A DNA stretch of 64,000 nucleotides, taken from the NCBI GenBank assembly GCA_964636405.1, contig CAZWSI010000012.1, positions 3,094 to 67,093 of the forward strand, written 5' to 3'. This document shows positions 34,253 to 41,927 of the stretch, one piece after another. The DNA is from CAZKGE01 sp964636405. GTDB lineage: Bacteria; Bacillota; Clostridia; Christensenellales; CAG-138. Every line of letters starts with the position of its first letter. Positions within the stretch are counted from its first letter, which is position 1. A program made the translations under genes and the position numbers. The notes under the pieces are model-generated. The model searched no databases. It had not been told where the DNA came from and saw nothing but the letters and a program-made list of their open reading frames with translations.

Positions 34253-34307
34253 CGCGCAGATCCGCCGCAAGCCGCGCGTGGGGCCAGATCTGCGCGGGCG
34301 TTTTTTT
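34253..34307 (+). terminator. second terminator-like hairpin ahead of the metal-complex importer operon
   Basis: CGCGCAGATC (34253-34262) and GATCTGCGCG (34287-34296) form a perfect 10-bp stem around 24 bases, followed by seven T at 34301-34307. As it lies upstream of the next promoter, it is probably a back-up terminator rather than an attenuator. Confidence 0.65.
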
Positions 34308-34320
34308 CGCAAAATAACGC

Positions 34321-34349
34321 TGGACAGCGTCGGGCGGACGCGTTATAAT
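34321..34349 (+). promoter_or_regulatory. sigma-A promoter of the FecCD-type importer operon
   Basis: TGGACA (34321-34326) and TATAAT (34344-34349) are 17 bases apart. Transcription should start near 34356, exactly at the left arm of a palindrome. Confidence 0.85.
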
Positions 34350-34353
34350 AGCC

Positions 34354-34383
34354 GTGCGTTATTTTTTTCATTGAATAACGCAC
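34354..34383 (+). promoter_or_regulatory. palindromic operator at the importer operon start site
   Basis: GTGCGTTATT (34354-34363) and AATAACGCAC (34374-34383) are perfect 10-bp inverted arms with a 10-base spacer. A third copy of the core, AATAACGC, touches the -35 box at 34313-34320. The sites flank the promoter as expected for a metal- or cofactor-responsive repressor. The spacing could also form an RNA hairpin at the 5' end of the mRNA. Confidence 0.6.
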
Positions 34384-34404
34384 TGGGAACAGAACGGAGT
34401 CGTT

Positions 34405-35448
34405 ATGCACGAAAGATTGAAGCGAAAAAGCCACGATTTTAGCCCTGCCGCCAGCCGCCGCATGCTGTGGCTGCTCGGCGGGCTGCTCGGCGTTTTGTTT
34501 CTCGCATCCTTTTCCATCGGCCGTTACGGCGTGCCGCTTACCCAGGTCGTCCGCATCCTGCTTGCGCGCGTATTTCCGCTCGCGCAGACCTGGACAAGGG
34601 AAATGGAAACGGTGGTGCTTAATATCCGGCTCCCGCGCATTGTCCTTGCGTGCCTTGTGGGCTGCTGCCTTTCCGCCGCCGGGGCCGCCTACCAGGGCGT
34701 GTTCGTCAACCCCATGGCCTCGCCCGATATTCTCGGCGCGTCGAGCGGGGCGGCGTTTGGAGCGGCGCTGGCCATACTTTTGGGCGCGTCGAGCCGCATG
34801 ATCACGCTCTGCGCCTTTGCCGCGAGTCTGGTGTCGGTATGCGCAGTTTTCCTCATCGCGCAGCGTGCGCCGGGTTTACGCGTGGTAAATCTCATCCTCG
34901 CGGGCATTATGGTGGGGTCGCTCTTTTCCGCGGGCGTCTCGTATATTAAGCTTGTGGCCGATCCAAGCAACCAGCTCCCGCAGATTACCTATTGGCTCAT
35001 GGGGAGCCTGTCCGGCGCGAAGCGCGCGGAGGTAGGCTTCGTGCTCGCGCCCATGGCGCTGGGGCTTGCGCCGCTGCTCCTCCTGCGCTGGCGGCTCAAC
35101 CTGCTCACCCTCGGCGACGAGGAAGCGCGCACGCTCGGCGTGAACGCGAACCTTCTGCGCCTTATCCTCGTCGTGTGCGCCTCGCTTGTTACGGCGGCGA
35201 GCGTCTCCGTATCGGGCATGATCGGCTGGGTGGGGCTTGTCATTCCGCATCTGTGCCGCAAGCTCGTCGGGTGCAGCTATCGCTACCTGCTGCCCGCCTC
35301 CATGCTGGCCGGAGCGGCGTTTCTGCTCGTGGTGGACAACGTATCGCGCAATCTGCTCGCGGTGGAGATTCCCATTGGCATTCTCACGGCGCTTATCGGC
35401 GCGCCGTTCTTTATTTACCTGATTTGCAAACGGGAGAAAACGCTGTGA
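34405..35448 (+). CDS. FecCD-family ABC importer permease
   Basis: The 347-residue permease belongs to the BtuC/FecCD/FhuB family for iron-siderophore, heme or cobalamin uptake. It has about nine to ten hydrophobic helices. Family motifs are IRLPRIVLACLVGCCLSAAG, FVNPMASPDILGASSGAAFG and GMIGWVGLVIPHLCRKLVG. CGGAG lies 5 bases before the ATG. Its stop overlaps the GTG start of the ATPase. There is only one permease gene, so it would work as a homodimer. Confidence 0.95.
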   Translation: MHERLKRKSHDFSPAASRRMLWLLGGLLGVLFLASFSIGRYGVPLTQVVRILLARVFPLAQTWTREMETVVLNIRLPRIVLACLVGCCLSAAGAAYQGVFVNPMASPDILGASSGAAFGAALAILLGASSRMITLCAFAASLVSVCAVFLIAQRAPGLRVVNLILAGIMVGSLFSAGVSYIKLVADPSNQLPQITYWLMGSLSGAKRAEVGFVLAPMALGLAPLLLLRWRLNLLTLGDEEARTLGVNANLLRLILVVCASLVTAASVSVSGMIGWVGLVIPHLCRKLVGCSYRYLLPASMLAGAAFLLVVDNVSRNLLAVEIPIGILTALIGAPFFIYLICKREKTL

Positions 35449-36224
35449 GTATCGTGGTGGAAAAACTGGGCTTTGCCTATTGCACGCGCGCCGTGCTCAC
35501 GGACGTAAGCTTTTCGGCGCCGGACGGGCGGCTGCTCGCCCTGCTCGGGCCAAACGGCGTGGGAAAAACCACGCTCTTTCGCTGCATACTCGGTTTGCAG
35601 CGCCGCTACACGGGCCGCGTTGTCATCGACGGCGCGGACGCGCGCACGCTCTCTCCGCGCGAAACGGCTTGCCGGGTGGCGTATATTCCGCAATTGCACG
35701 CCCCGGCTTACGGCTATTCCGTGCTGGACATGGTGCTGATGGGCGCGTCGCACGGCATATCGCCCCTGTCCATGCCGGCCGCGCGGGAAACGCGGGCCGC
35801 CATGGACGCGCTCGCGCGGCTGGGCATGGATCAGATGGCCGATAAGAACGTAACCCACCTTTCCGGCGGTGAGCAGCAGCTGGTCTATATCGCGCGGGCG
35901 CTTGCGCAGCGCGCCAAAACGCTCCTGCTCGACGAGCCGACGGCCTCCCTGGACTACGGTAATCAGGCAAACGTGCTGCGCGTTTTACGTTCGCTTGCCG
36001 ACGACGGCTATGCCGTCGTGCTCTCCACGCATAATCCGCAGCACGCGCTCCATTGCGCGGACGACGCTTTGGCCCTGTACCAAGGGCGCGTGGAAGCATT
36101 CGGCGGCGCGCGCGCCGTGATCGACGCTGCGCTGATTGAAAAGCTCTACGGCACGCATGTAACGCTGGTAGAAACGGAAAACGGCCCCCTCCTCTCCCCC
36201 GCCGTTGAAAGGAGGCGGAGCTGA
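35445..36224 (+). CDS. FecE/FepC-like ABC ATPase
   Basis: The 259-residue protein has the full ABC cassette: Walker A LLGPNGVGKTTLF, Q-loop YIPQLHAPAYGYS, signature HLSGGEQQLVYIARALAQ, Walker B TLLLDEPTASLD and the switch His in LSTHNPQHA. It energises the FecCD-type permease before it. The start is a GTG at 35445 that overlaps the permease stop by 4 bases. The stop overlaps the methyltransferase start by 1 base. Confidence 0.95.
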   Translation: MSIVVEKLGFAYCTRAVLTDVSFSAPDGRLLALLGPNGVGKTTLFRCILGLQRRYTGRVVIDGADARTLSPRETACRVAYIPQLHAPAYGYSVLDMVLMGASHGISPLSMPAARETRAAMDALARLGMDQMADKNVTHLSGGEQQLVYIARALAQRAKTLLLDEPTASLDYGNQANVLRVLRSLADDGYAVVLSTHNPQHALHCADDALALYQGRVEAFGGARAVIDAALIEKLYGTHVTLVETENGPLLSPAVERRRS

Positions 36225-36952
36225 TGTTTCTCTGGAGCGAGGAACAAATCCGTTTTTTGCGCGACGCATCGGAAGCGGTTCCGTTCAACGACACGCTCGC
36301 CGCGCGCATCGCGCCCCTGATCCCGCAAGGCGCGCGGGTGTGCGACGCGGGCTGCGGGCTGGGTTACCTTTCGCTCGCCCTCGCGCCGTATTGCGCGCGC
36401 GTTACGGCTGTGGACCGCGCGCCCGAGGCGCTTGCCGTACTCCGGGAAAATGCGCTTGCGCGCAAAATCAGCAACATCGAGCTCTGCGAGGGCGACGCGT
36501 TCGCCCTGCCGGCGGAAATGCGCTTTGCGCTCATGACGTTCTGCTTTTTCGGGGGCGTGGAGGAAACGCTCGCGTGCGTCAAGCGGCATTGCACGGGCAA
36601 GGCCGTGCTCTTTAAAAAGAACTGGACGACGCACCGCTTTACACTGCGAAGCGTCGCGCTGGAGAAATTCACCTTTGAGACGACCTGCCGCGCGCTTGAC
36701 GCGCTGAACGTGCCCTATGAAAGCGTGTCCTTTCCGCTGGAAATGGGGCAGCCCTTCCGCTCGCTTGCGGACGCGGCGGCGTTCTTTCGGCTGCACAGCC
36801 GCGAAATGCGACCCGGCCCCATCACGGAAGCGGATATCGCAAGCCGGCTTACGCGCACGGATTCGTCCGAATTTCCCTATTATCTTCCGTCAAACCGCCC
36901 GGTGGGCATGATCACGGTGGACGCGGGCGCAATTCCCGATGCCATAATATAG
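36224..36952 (+). CDS. class I SAM-dependent methyltransferase in an importer operon
   Basis: The 242-residue protein has the Rossmann-type SAM site VCDAGCGLGYLSLALAPY (motif I), VDRAPEALAVL for the acidic residue of motif II, and a short motif IV region FALMTFCFFGG. The C-terminal half (about residues 130-242) has no recognisable substrate domain. The start overlaps the ATPase stop by one base. A methyltransferase between the ATPase and binding-protein genes suggests it acts on the imported ligand or on a linked cofactor. The substrate is unknown. Confidence 0.85.
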   Translation: MFLWSEEQIRFLRDASEAVPFNDTLAARIAPLIPQGARVCDAGCGLGYLSLALAPYCARVTAVDRAPEALAVLRENALARKISNIELCEGDAFALPAEMRFALMTFCFFGGVEETLACVKRHCTGKAVLFKKNWTTHRFTLRSVALEKFTFETTCRALDALNVPYESVSFPLEMGQPFRSLADAAAFFRLHSREMRPGPITEADIASRLTRTDSSEFPYYLPSNRPVGMITVDAGAIPDAII

Positions 36953-36974
36953 CGAAATCTTGAGGACTGAGAAC

Positions 36975-38129
36975 ATGAAAAGAACCCTTGCTTTCCTGCT
37001 CGCGCTGCTGATGTCGACCGCGCTTTTCGGCTGCACGGCGCAGCCCGTGCCCGCCGCGGCCGAGACTCCGGCCGCTACCGCCGAGCCCGCGCCGGAGCCA
37101 ACGACCGAACCCGAGCCGACCGCCGGGCCCGCGCCTGAAACACGGACGTTTACCGATTCCGCCGGGCGCGTGATGGAGCTGCCCGCACAGCTCAATAAGG
37201 TGGCCGTATCCGGCCCGCTCGCGCAGATCGTGCTTTTTGCCCTCTGCCCGGACAAGCTCGTGGGCGTGGCGAACGCCTGGGACGAGAGCGCCAAGGACTT
37301 TTTGGACGATAGGTATTACAATCTGCCGGAGCTTGGTCAGCTCTACGGCGGCAAGGGCGAGCTGAACCTGGAAACGCTGCTGCATAGCGGCGCGGAGATC
37401 GTCATCGACGTGGGCGAGCCCAAAGCGACCGTCGCGGAGGACCTTGACGCGTTGCAGGAGCAGACCGGCGTGCCCTTTGCGCATGTGACCGCCACCACCC
37501 AAACCATGGGCGAAGCCTACCGCATGCTTGGCGCGCTTCTTGGCATGCCGGACGAGGCGGAGGCGCTGGCGGCCTATTGCGAGCGCGTGTACGCGTCCAC
37601 GCTGGAAATCGCGGGCAGCGTGGAAAAAACGGATTTGCTCTATATTACGGGCGACGCGGGGTTGAACGTGATCGCGCGCGGGAGCTACCACGCGGAGGTG
37701 ATTGACCTGCTCTCCAACAACCTTGCCGTGGTGGACACGCCCTCGAGCAAGGGTACGGGGAACGAAACGGACATGGAGCAGCTTCTCTTGTGGAACCCGG
37801 ACGTAATCCTCTTTGCCCCGGAAAGCGTGTACGCGTCCGTCGGCTCGGACCCGGCGTGGCAGAGCATGAAGGCGATTCATGAGGGCGCGTATTACGAGGT
37901 TCCCTTCGGGCCCTATAACTGGATGGGCTTCCCGCCCTCCGTGCAGCGTTACCTGGGCATGCTGTGGATGGCGCGGCTGCTTTACCCAGAAACGGCGCAA
38001 TACGACCTGTACGCAGAGGTTGCGGAATATTTCCGGATGTTTTATCATTGTGAAATCACGCGGTCGCAGTACGACGCGCTTGTTGCTAACTCCATCGTCG
38101 CGCAGGCCGCGCTTGCGCCCGCCGCGTGA
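36975..38129 (+). CDS. FecB/BtuF-like substrate-binding lipoprotein
   Basis: The 384-residue product has a lipoprotein signal peptide with lipobox ALFGC (Cys20) and a Pro/Glu/Thr-rich linker at about residues 22-55. The helical-backbone binding fold follows, with TFTDSAGRVMELPAQLNKVA at its start. The family binds siderophores, heme, cobalamin or other metal complexes. The ATG at 36975 has GAGG 9 bases upstream. It follows the methyltransferase by 22 bases and should feed the single FecCD-type permease. Confidence 0.92.
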   Translation: MKRTLAFLLALLMSTALFGCTAQPVPAAAETPAATAEPAPEPTTEPEPTAGPAPETRTFTDSAGRVMELPAQLNKVAVSGPLAQIVLFALCPDKLVGVANAWDESAKDFLDDRYYNLPELGQLYGGKGELNLETLLHSGAEIVIDVGEPKATVAEDLDALQEQTGVPFAHVTATTQTMGEAYRMLGALLGMPDEAEALAAYCERVYASTLEIAGSVEKTDLLYITGDAGLNVIARGSYHAEVIDLLSNNLAVVDTPSSKGTGNETDMEQLLLWNPDVILFAPESVYASVGSDPAWQSMKAIHEGAYYEVPFGPYNWMGFPPSVQRYLGMLWMARLLYPETAQYDLYAEVAEYFRMFYHCEITRSQYDALVANSIVAQAALAPAA

Positions 38130-38212
38130 AAGACACGCGCAGAAGCGCGGCGCGGTACCGTTTGGCAATCGCGCCGCGCCCCTGGTTCCGATTTTCAACA
38201 AGGAGGATCCCC

Positions 38213-38755
38213 ATGACCCGGCCACGGCATATCCTGATCTGCGGAGAACGCGGCGCAGGCAAAAGCACGCTGATTGCGCGACTCCTTGCCGAAAACACGC
38301 GTCCTGTTTACGGCTTTCTCACCAAACGCCTCGCGGCGGACGAAACGGGCTTCCACCCCATCTACATCCATCCGGCGGGCGCGGAAAAGCGCGCGCACGG
38401 GGACGAAAACTTAATCGGCACGTGCGACTCCAGGGTGCATAACGTGACGCTCGAGGTGTTTGATACGCTGGGCGTGGAATACCTGCGCGCGGAGCCCTCC
38501 GGCGTGCTCGTGATGGACGAACTGGGCTTTATGGAGGCCGGGGCAGCACGCTTTGTCGAGGCGGTCTTTGCCGCGCTTAACGGCGATATCCCGGTTATCG
38601 CGGCCGTGAAGGCACGCTTTGACGTGCCCTTTCTCAACGAGGTGCGCGCGCATGAAAACGCGGCTGCGTACACGATCACGCCGGATAACCGCGACGAAAT
38701 ATACGAAGCGCTGCTGCCCGTCATACGCGGCTGGAATGCGGAGGGGCAAGCTTAA
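38213..38755 (+). CDS. P-loop NTPase of the THEP1/nucleotide-kinase-like type
   Basis: The 180-residue protein has a P-loop HILICGERGAGKSTLIARLL at the start and Walker B GVLVMDELGFME near residue 100. The arrangement resembles THEP1-type nucleoside-triphosphatases. RPVYGFLTKRL after the P-loop is typical of that family. AAGGAGG lies 6 bases before the ATG. It is the last gene of the importer operon, 83 bases after the binding protein. Its stop shares the bases TTAA with the stop of the convergent regulator gene. Its role in metal-complex handling is inferred only from position. Confidence 0.82.
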   Translation: MTRPRHILICGERGAGKSTLIARLLAENTRPVYGFLTKRLAADETGFHPIYIHPAGAEKRAHGDENLIGTCDSRVHNVTLEVFDTLGVEYLRAEPSGVLVMDELGFMEAGAARFVEAVFAALNGDIPVIAAVKARFDVPFLNEVRAHENAAAYTITPDNRDEIYEALLPVIRGWNAEGQA

Positions 38756-40299
38756 CCCAGCTCCGGCTTGTGCGAACGGGTCAGGGCAAGCATCTGCATG
38801 GAGAAAAGCACGTAGGGAAAGGACTCGTCGTTTTCCGGGTCAATGTGGAACAGCTCCTTGATGCGGTCCAGCCGGTAGAGAAAGGTGCTGCGGTGGATGT
38901 AAAGCGCCTTGGCGGATTGCAGGGCGTTGAAGCGATTGTTTACATAGCATTCCAGCGTACGGTAAAAATCCGTGCCGTGCTCCTCGTCGTAAGCGCGCAT
39001 GGCCAGCACGCCCTGGGCGCATACGATGTGCGTAGGCAGTTCGCGGACGGACTGCTCCACCAGATAGTGCAGCGCGATATCCGAAAAGCGGAGAATCCAC
39101 CGAAACGACTGCGGCCTGCAAACATATTCCAGCGCGATGCAGGCCTGCTTATAATAGTAATACATATCCGATATGCCTGAAAACGCGCCCGATACCCCCG
39201 CCTTGAGATAATGATCCCGAACAAAATACACAAGCTTGCCGATTACATCGTCCACATCGCCGCCAAAGCGGGTCAGGTTGACGATGAGCACCGCCGCGCC
39301 CTCGTGCTCAAAGGCGCAGCTTTCGGGCAGCAGGGATTCAAATTGATTGCAGATCAGCTTGACCGAGTGCGTTTGGTGCTCGAAGGTGGAGATGCGCACG
39401 GCCACACAGCAATAGCTGTGCTTCGGCAGCCAGTCCAGCTCCGCAAGCCCGTTGATAACCGGAATATAGTCCACCTTTTCATTGGAAATGGCGCGGCGCA
39501 GCAGCGACTCCGCCCGAAACTGGCGCGCATCGGAGAGCGGCGCGCGGCGCAGATCGAGCCGTTCGCGCATGAGGTCGCGCACGCAGGCGGCGGCCTGCTC
39601 AAGCAAAAACGCGTCTCCGGGTGAAAAATCGCAGGCCAGATCCTGCGCAAGCAGGCGGCAGGCGGGTTCCTCGCCAAAGTGCGCGTTTGCGCAGAGGAAG
39701 CGCGCGCCGCTTGCGGGCTCTCTGAACACATAGCAGTTTTCTAGCTGCGCGAAGCCCTGAAAGCGGCTGTCCGTTTTGAGGCGCTCGAGGGTTTCATACG
39801 AAATGTCGGAGCACGCGCCCTCGCCCGGCACGGGCGGCGGCGCAACGCGCGCAAGCACGGAGCCGTCGGAGGCAAGGAGCGCCAAAGGATTCAGCAGCGT
39901 CTCCGCCGCCGCCGAAAGCAGCTCCGCAAGCGCCCCGCCGCCAGCCGCCCCGCGCATGCGCGCAAGCCACGCGTCATAGCGGTCAAACACCGCGTGCAGC
40001 TCGTTTGCCACAAGCAGCGCGTCGGTTCCTGTCGGCAGCTCCGCTACCGGGCAGAACGCGCCCTTTAGCATGCGCGCCGCGTCCCCTACGGCAATGAGCA
40101 GCAACGGAAGCTGCACGGCCGGGAAACGCTCCGCCGGATCGTCGCTGGTGAGCAGATAGCACGCGCCGCGGGTTAGCTCCATGCCCGCGCGGTAAAACTG
40201 CGGGCGGGACACGCAAAGCCCCTCCGGCACGGAGCGAAGGAGCGTACACGCATAGCGCGCGGACAGCTCCCGCAAAAGAATGGCGGCGCTGAGCAGCAA
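38752..40299 (-). CDS. PucR-type transcriptional regulator
   Basis: The 515-residue protein ends with the PucR/CdaR helix-turn-helix (ALYIHRSTFLYRLDRIKELF), preceded by a GGDEF-like region near GAFSGISDMYYYYKQACIAL. The N-terminal half is poorly conserved and may sense a ligand. The start is taken as the TTG at 40299, with GGGAGG 7 bases before it. The first in-frame GTG (40350) overlaps the -10 box of a strong promoter and cannot be the start. It stands divergent from the corrinoid methyltransferase operon and is its likely regulator. Confidence 0.88.
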   Translation of the reverse strand: MLLSAAILLRELSARYACTLLRSVPEGLCVSRPQFYRAGMELTRGACYLLTSDDPAERFPAVQLPLLLIAVGDAARMLKGAFCPVAELPTGTDALLVANELHAVFDRYDAWLARMRGAAGGGALAELLSAAAETLLNPLALLASDGSVLARVAPPPVPGEGACSDISYETLERLKTDSRFQGFAQLENCYVFREPASGARFLCANAHFGEEPACRLLAQDLACDFSPGDAFLLEQAAACVRDLMRERLDLRRAPLSDARQFRAESLLRRAISNEKVDYIPVINGLAELDWLPKHSYCCVAVRISTFEHQTHSVKLICNQFESLLPESCAFEHEGAAVLIVNLTRFGGDVDDVIGKLVYFVRDHYLKAGVSGAFSGISDMYYYYKQACIALEYVCRPQSFRWILRFSDIALHYLVEQSVRELPTHIVCAQGVLAMRAYDEEHGTDFYRTLECYVNNRFNALQSAKALYIHRSTFLYRLDRIKELFHIDPENDESFPYVLFSMQMLALTRSHKPELG

Positions 40300-40337
40300 G
40301 GGATCGCCTCCCGTCTTGGTTTTCTTTAATGCTACAA

Positions 40338-40366
40338 ATTGTATGAGCACCGCAAAAAATTGTCAA
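40338..40366 (-). promoter_or_regulatory. sigma-A promoter of the PucR-type gene
   Basis: On the minus strand TTGACA (40361-40366) and TACAAT (40338-40343) are 17 bases apart. This near-consensus promoter would start transcription near 40331, upstream of the TTG start. Confidence 0.85.
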
Positions 40367-40393
40367 TAGATTGTCGGATTTCGATCTTGACAA
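40360..40393. promoter_or_regulatory. inverted repeat between divergent promoters, candidate PucR operator
   Basis: TTGTCAA (40360-40366) and TTGACAA (40387-40393) are perfect 7-bp inverted arms 20 bases apart. The left arm covers the -35 of the regulator and the right arm lies just upstream of the -10 of the C1 operon. Confidence 0.4.
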
Positions 40394-40398
40394 ATTCT

Positions 40399-40407
40399 TG
40401 GTATACT
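40399..40407 (+). promoter_or_regulatory. extended -10 promoter of the corrinoid methyltransferase/C1 operon
   Basis: TGGTATACT (40399-40407) is an extended -10 element; the matching -35 region, TTTCGA (40379-40384), is weak. Poor -35 elements are common at activator-dependent promoters, which fits the adjacent PucR-type gene. Confidence 0.6.
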
Positions 40408-40453
40408 ACTAAATGAGAATTTAGATTCAAATCCATTCTGCGAGGTATATGCA

Positions 40454-41260
40454 ATGATCATCATTGGCGAAAAGCTCAACGGCTCCATTCCGTCCGTGGC
40501 GGAGGCTATCGCAAAGCGCGACGCGGACTTTATCCGCGCGCGCGCCAAGCTACAGGCGGAGGCAGGCGCGGACTTTCTCGACGTGTGCGCGTCCGTCGAG
40601 GAAAGCGCGGAGATCGAGGCGCTATGCTGGATGCTCGGCCTTGTGCAGGAGGCCGTCGATACGCCCATCTGTCTCGACAGCCCCAGCCCGCGTTCCATCG
40701 TAGGCGCGCTGCCCTTCTGCAAAAAACCGGGACTGGTTAACTCCGTGTCCCTCGAGGGCGACAAGATCGATACCGTGTTCCCCGTGATTGCGGAAACAAA
40801 ATGGCAGTGCGTGGCGCTGCTTTGCGACGATCACGGCATCCCCAATTCCGTCGAACGGCGCGTTGAGGTCTTCAACGGCATCCTCGAACGCGCGAAGGAA
40901 TACGGCGTTGCGCCCGAGCGGCTGTATATCGATCCGCTGGTGGTCACCCTTTCCACCGACGGCGCGGCGCTGACCACCTTTGCCGCCTGCTGCCGCGAGA
41001 TTAAGCGCATTGAGCCCAAGGTGCATATTACCAGCGGCTTATCCAACATCTCCTTCGGCCTGCCCGTGCGGAAAAACATCAATCAAGCGTTTATGGTGCT
41101 CGCCATGCAGGCCGGTATGGACAGCGCCATTGTCGATCCGACCAACCGCGATATGCTGGGCATGATATACGCCACGGAGGCCCTGCTTGAAAACGACGAA
41201 TACTGCCTTGACTACATCGGCGCATACCGGCAGGGCCTGATCGGCCCCGTCAAGAAATGA
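40454..41260 (+). CDS. methyltetrahydrofolate:corrinoid methyltransferase (MtvA/MtgA-like)
   Basis: The 268-residue TIM-barrel protein belongs to the pterin-binding methyltransferases that move methyl groups between a corrinoid protein and tetrahydrofolate. MIIIGEKLNGSIPSVAEAIA, AGADFLDVCAS and ITSGLSNISFGLPVRK are the family stretches. It is the first gene of the C1 operon and is followed by its probable partner corrinoid protein. It is distinct from the AcsE homologue at 47796. GAGG lies 8 bases before the ATG. No substrate-specific methyltransferase is adjacent. Confidence 0.92.
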   Translation: MIIIGEKLNGSIPSVAEAIAKRDADFIRARAKLQAEAGADFLDVCASVEESAEIEALCWMLGLVQEAVDTPICLDSPSPRSIVGALPFCKKPGLVNSVSLEGDKIDTVFPVIAETKWQCVALLCDDHGIPNSVERRVEVFNGILERAKEYGVAPERLYIDPLVVTLSTDGAALTTFAACCREIKRIEPKVHITSGLSNISFGLPVRKNINQAFMVLAMQAGMDSAIVDPTNRDMLGMIYATEALLENDEYCLDYIGAYRQGLIGPVKK

Positions 41261-41283
41261 AAATAAATAAGCGGAGGAAAAGC

Positions 41284-41922
41284 ATGATGTCCAAGATCAC
41301 TGAAATTTCGGAAGCCGTACAGGCCGGCAAGGCCAAAATCATCGAGGGTTTGGTTCAGGAGGCGCTCAGCGAGGGCGCGGATCCGACCGCCATCCTCAAC
41401 GAGGGCATGATCGACGCCATGTCCATGGTGGGCGAGCGCTTTAAGAACGGGGACATTTTCGTGCCCGAAATGCTCATAGCCGCCCGCGCCATGAAAAAGG
41501 GCGTGGAGGCGCTCAAGCCGCGCCTTGCAAGCGGCGAGGCGGGCGCGCACGGCAAGGTGATCCTCGGCACCGTCGCGGGCGATTTGCACGATATCGGCAA
41601 AAACCTCGTCGGCATGATGATCGAGAGCGCGGGCTTCGAGGTGATCGACCTTGGCGTAGACGTGCCCATCGAGAAGTTTATCGAAACCGTGAAGGACAAC
41701 CCGGATGTGAAAATTGTTGCGCTTTCGGCCCTGCTCACCACCACCATGCCCGCCATGCGCAGCACCGTAAAGGCGCTTGCCGATTGCGAGAATCGCGGGA
41801 GCTTTAAGGTGATGGTAGGCGGCGCGCCCATTACGCAGGCGTTTGCCGACGAGATCGGCGCGGACGGCTATTCCGCCGACGCGGCCAGCGCTGCGCAGCT
41901 TGCCAAGACGCTCGCGGCGTAA
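41284..41922 (+). CDS. methyltransferase cognate corrinoid protein (MtvC/MtgC-like)
   Basis: The 212-residue protein carries a helical N-terminal cap domain (about 1-85) and a cobalamin-binding Rossmann domain. The B12 motif GDLHDIGKNLVGMM supplies the lower-axial His, and ALSALLTTTM and VGGAPIT complete the cofactor site. GGAGG is 7 bases before the double ATG at 41284. It would carry the methyl group between an unknown methyl donor and the pterin methyltransferase encoded just upstream. Confidence 0.96.
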   Translation: MMSKITEISEAVQAGKAKIIEGLVQEALSEGADPTAILNEGMIDAMSMVGERFKNGDIFVPEMLIAARAMKKGVEALKPRLASGEAGAHGKVILGTVAGDLHDIGKNLVGMMIESAGFEVIDLGVDVPIEKFIETVKDNPDVKIVALSALLTTTMPAMRSTVKALADCENRGSFKVMVGGAPITQAFADEIGADGYSADAASAAQLAKTLAA

Positions 41923-41927
41923 CGCGC

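Noticed and set aside
34122..34404. Cobalamin riboswitch upstream of the FecCD-type importer or the microcompartment genes
   Set aside because: No B12-box-like element or matching pairing was seen; the region holds two terminators, a promoter and a palindrome instead.
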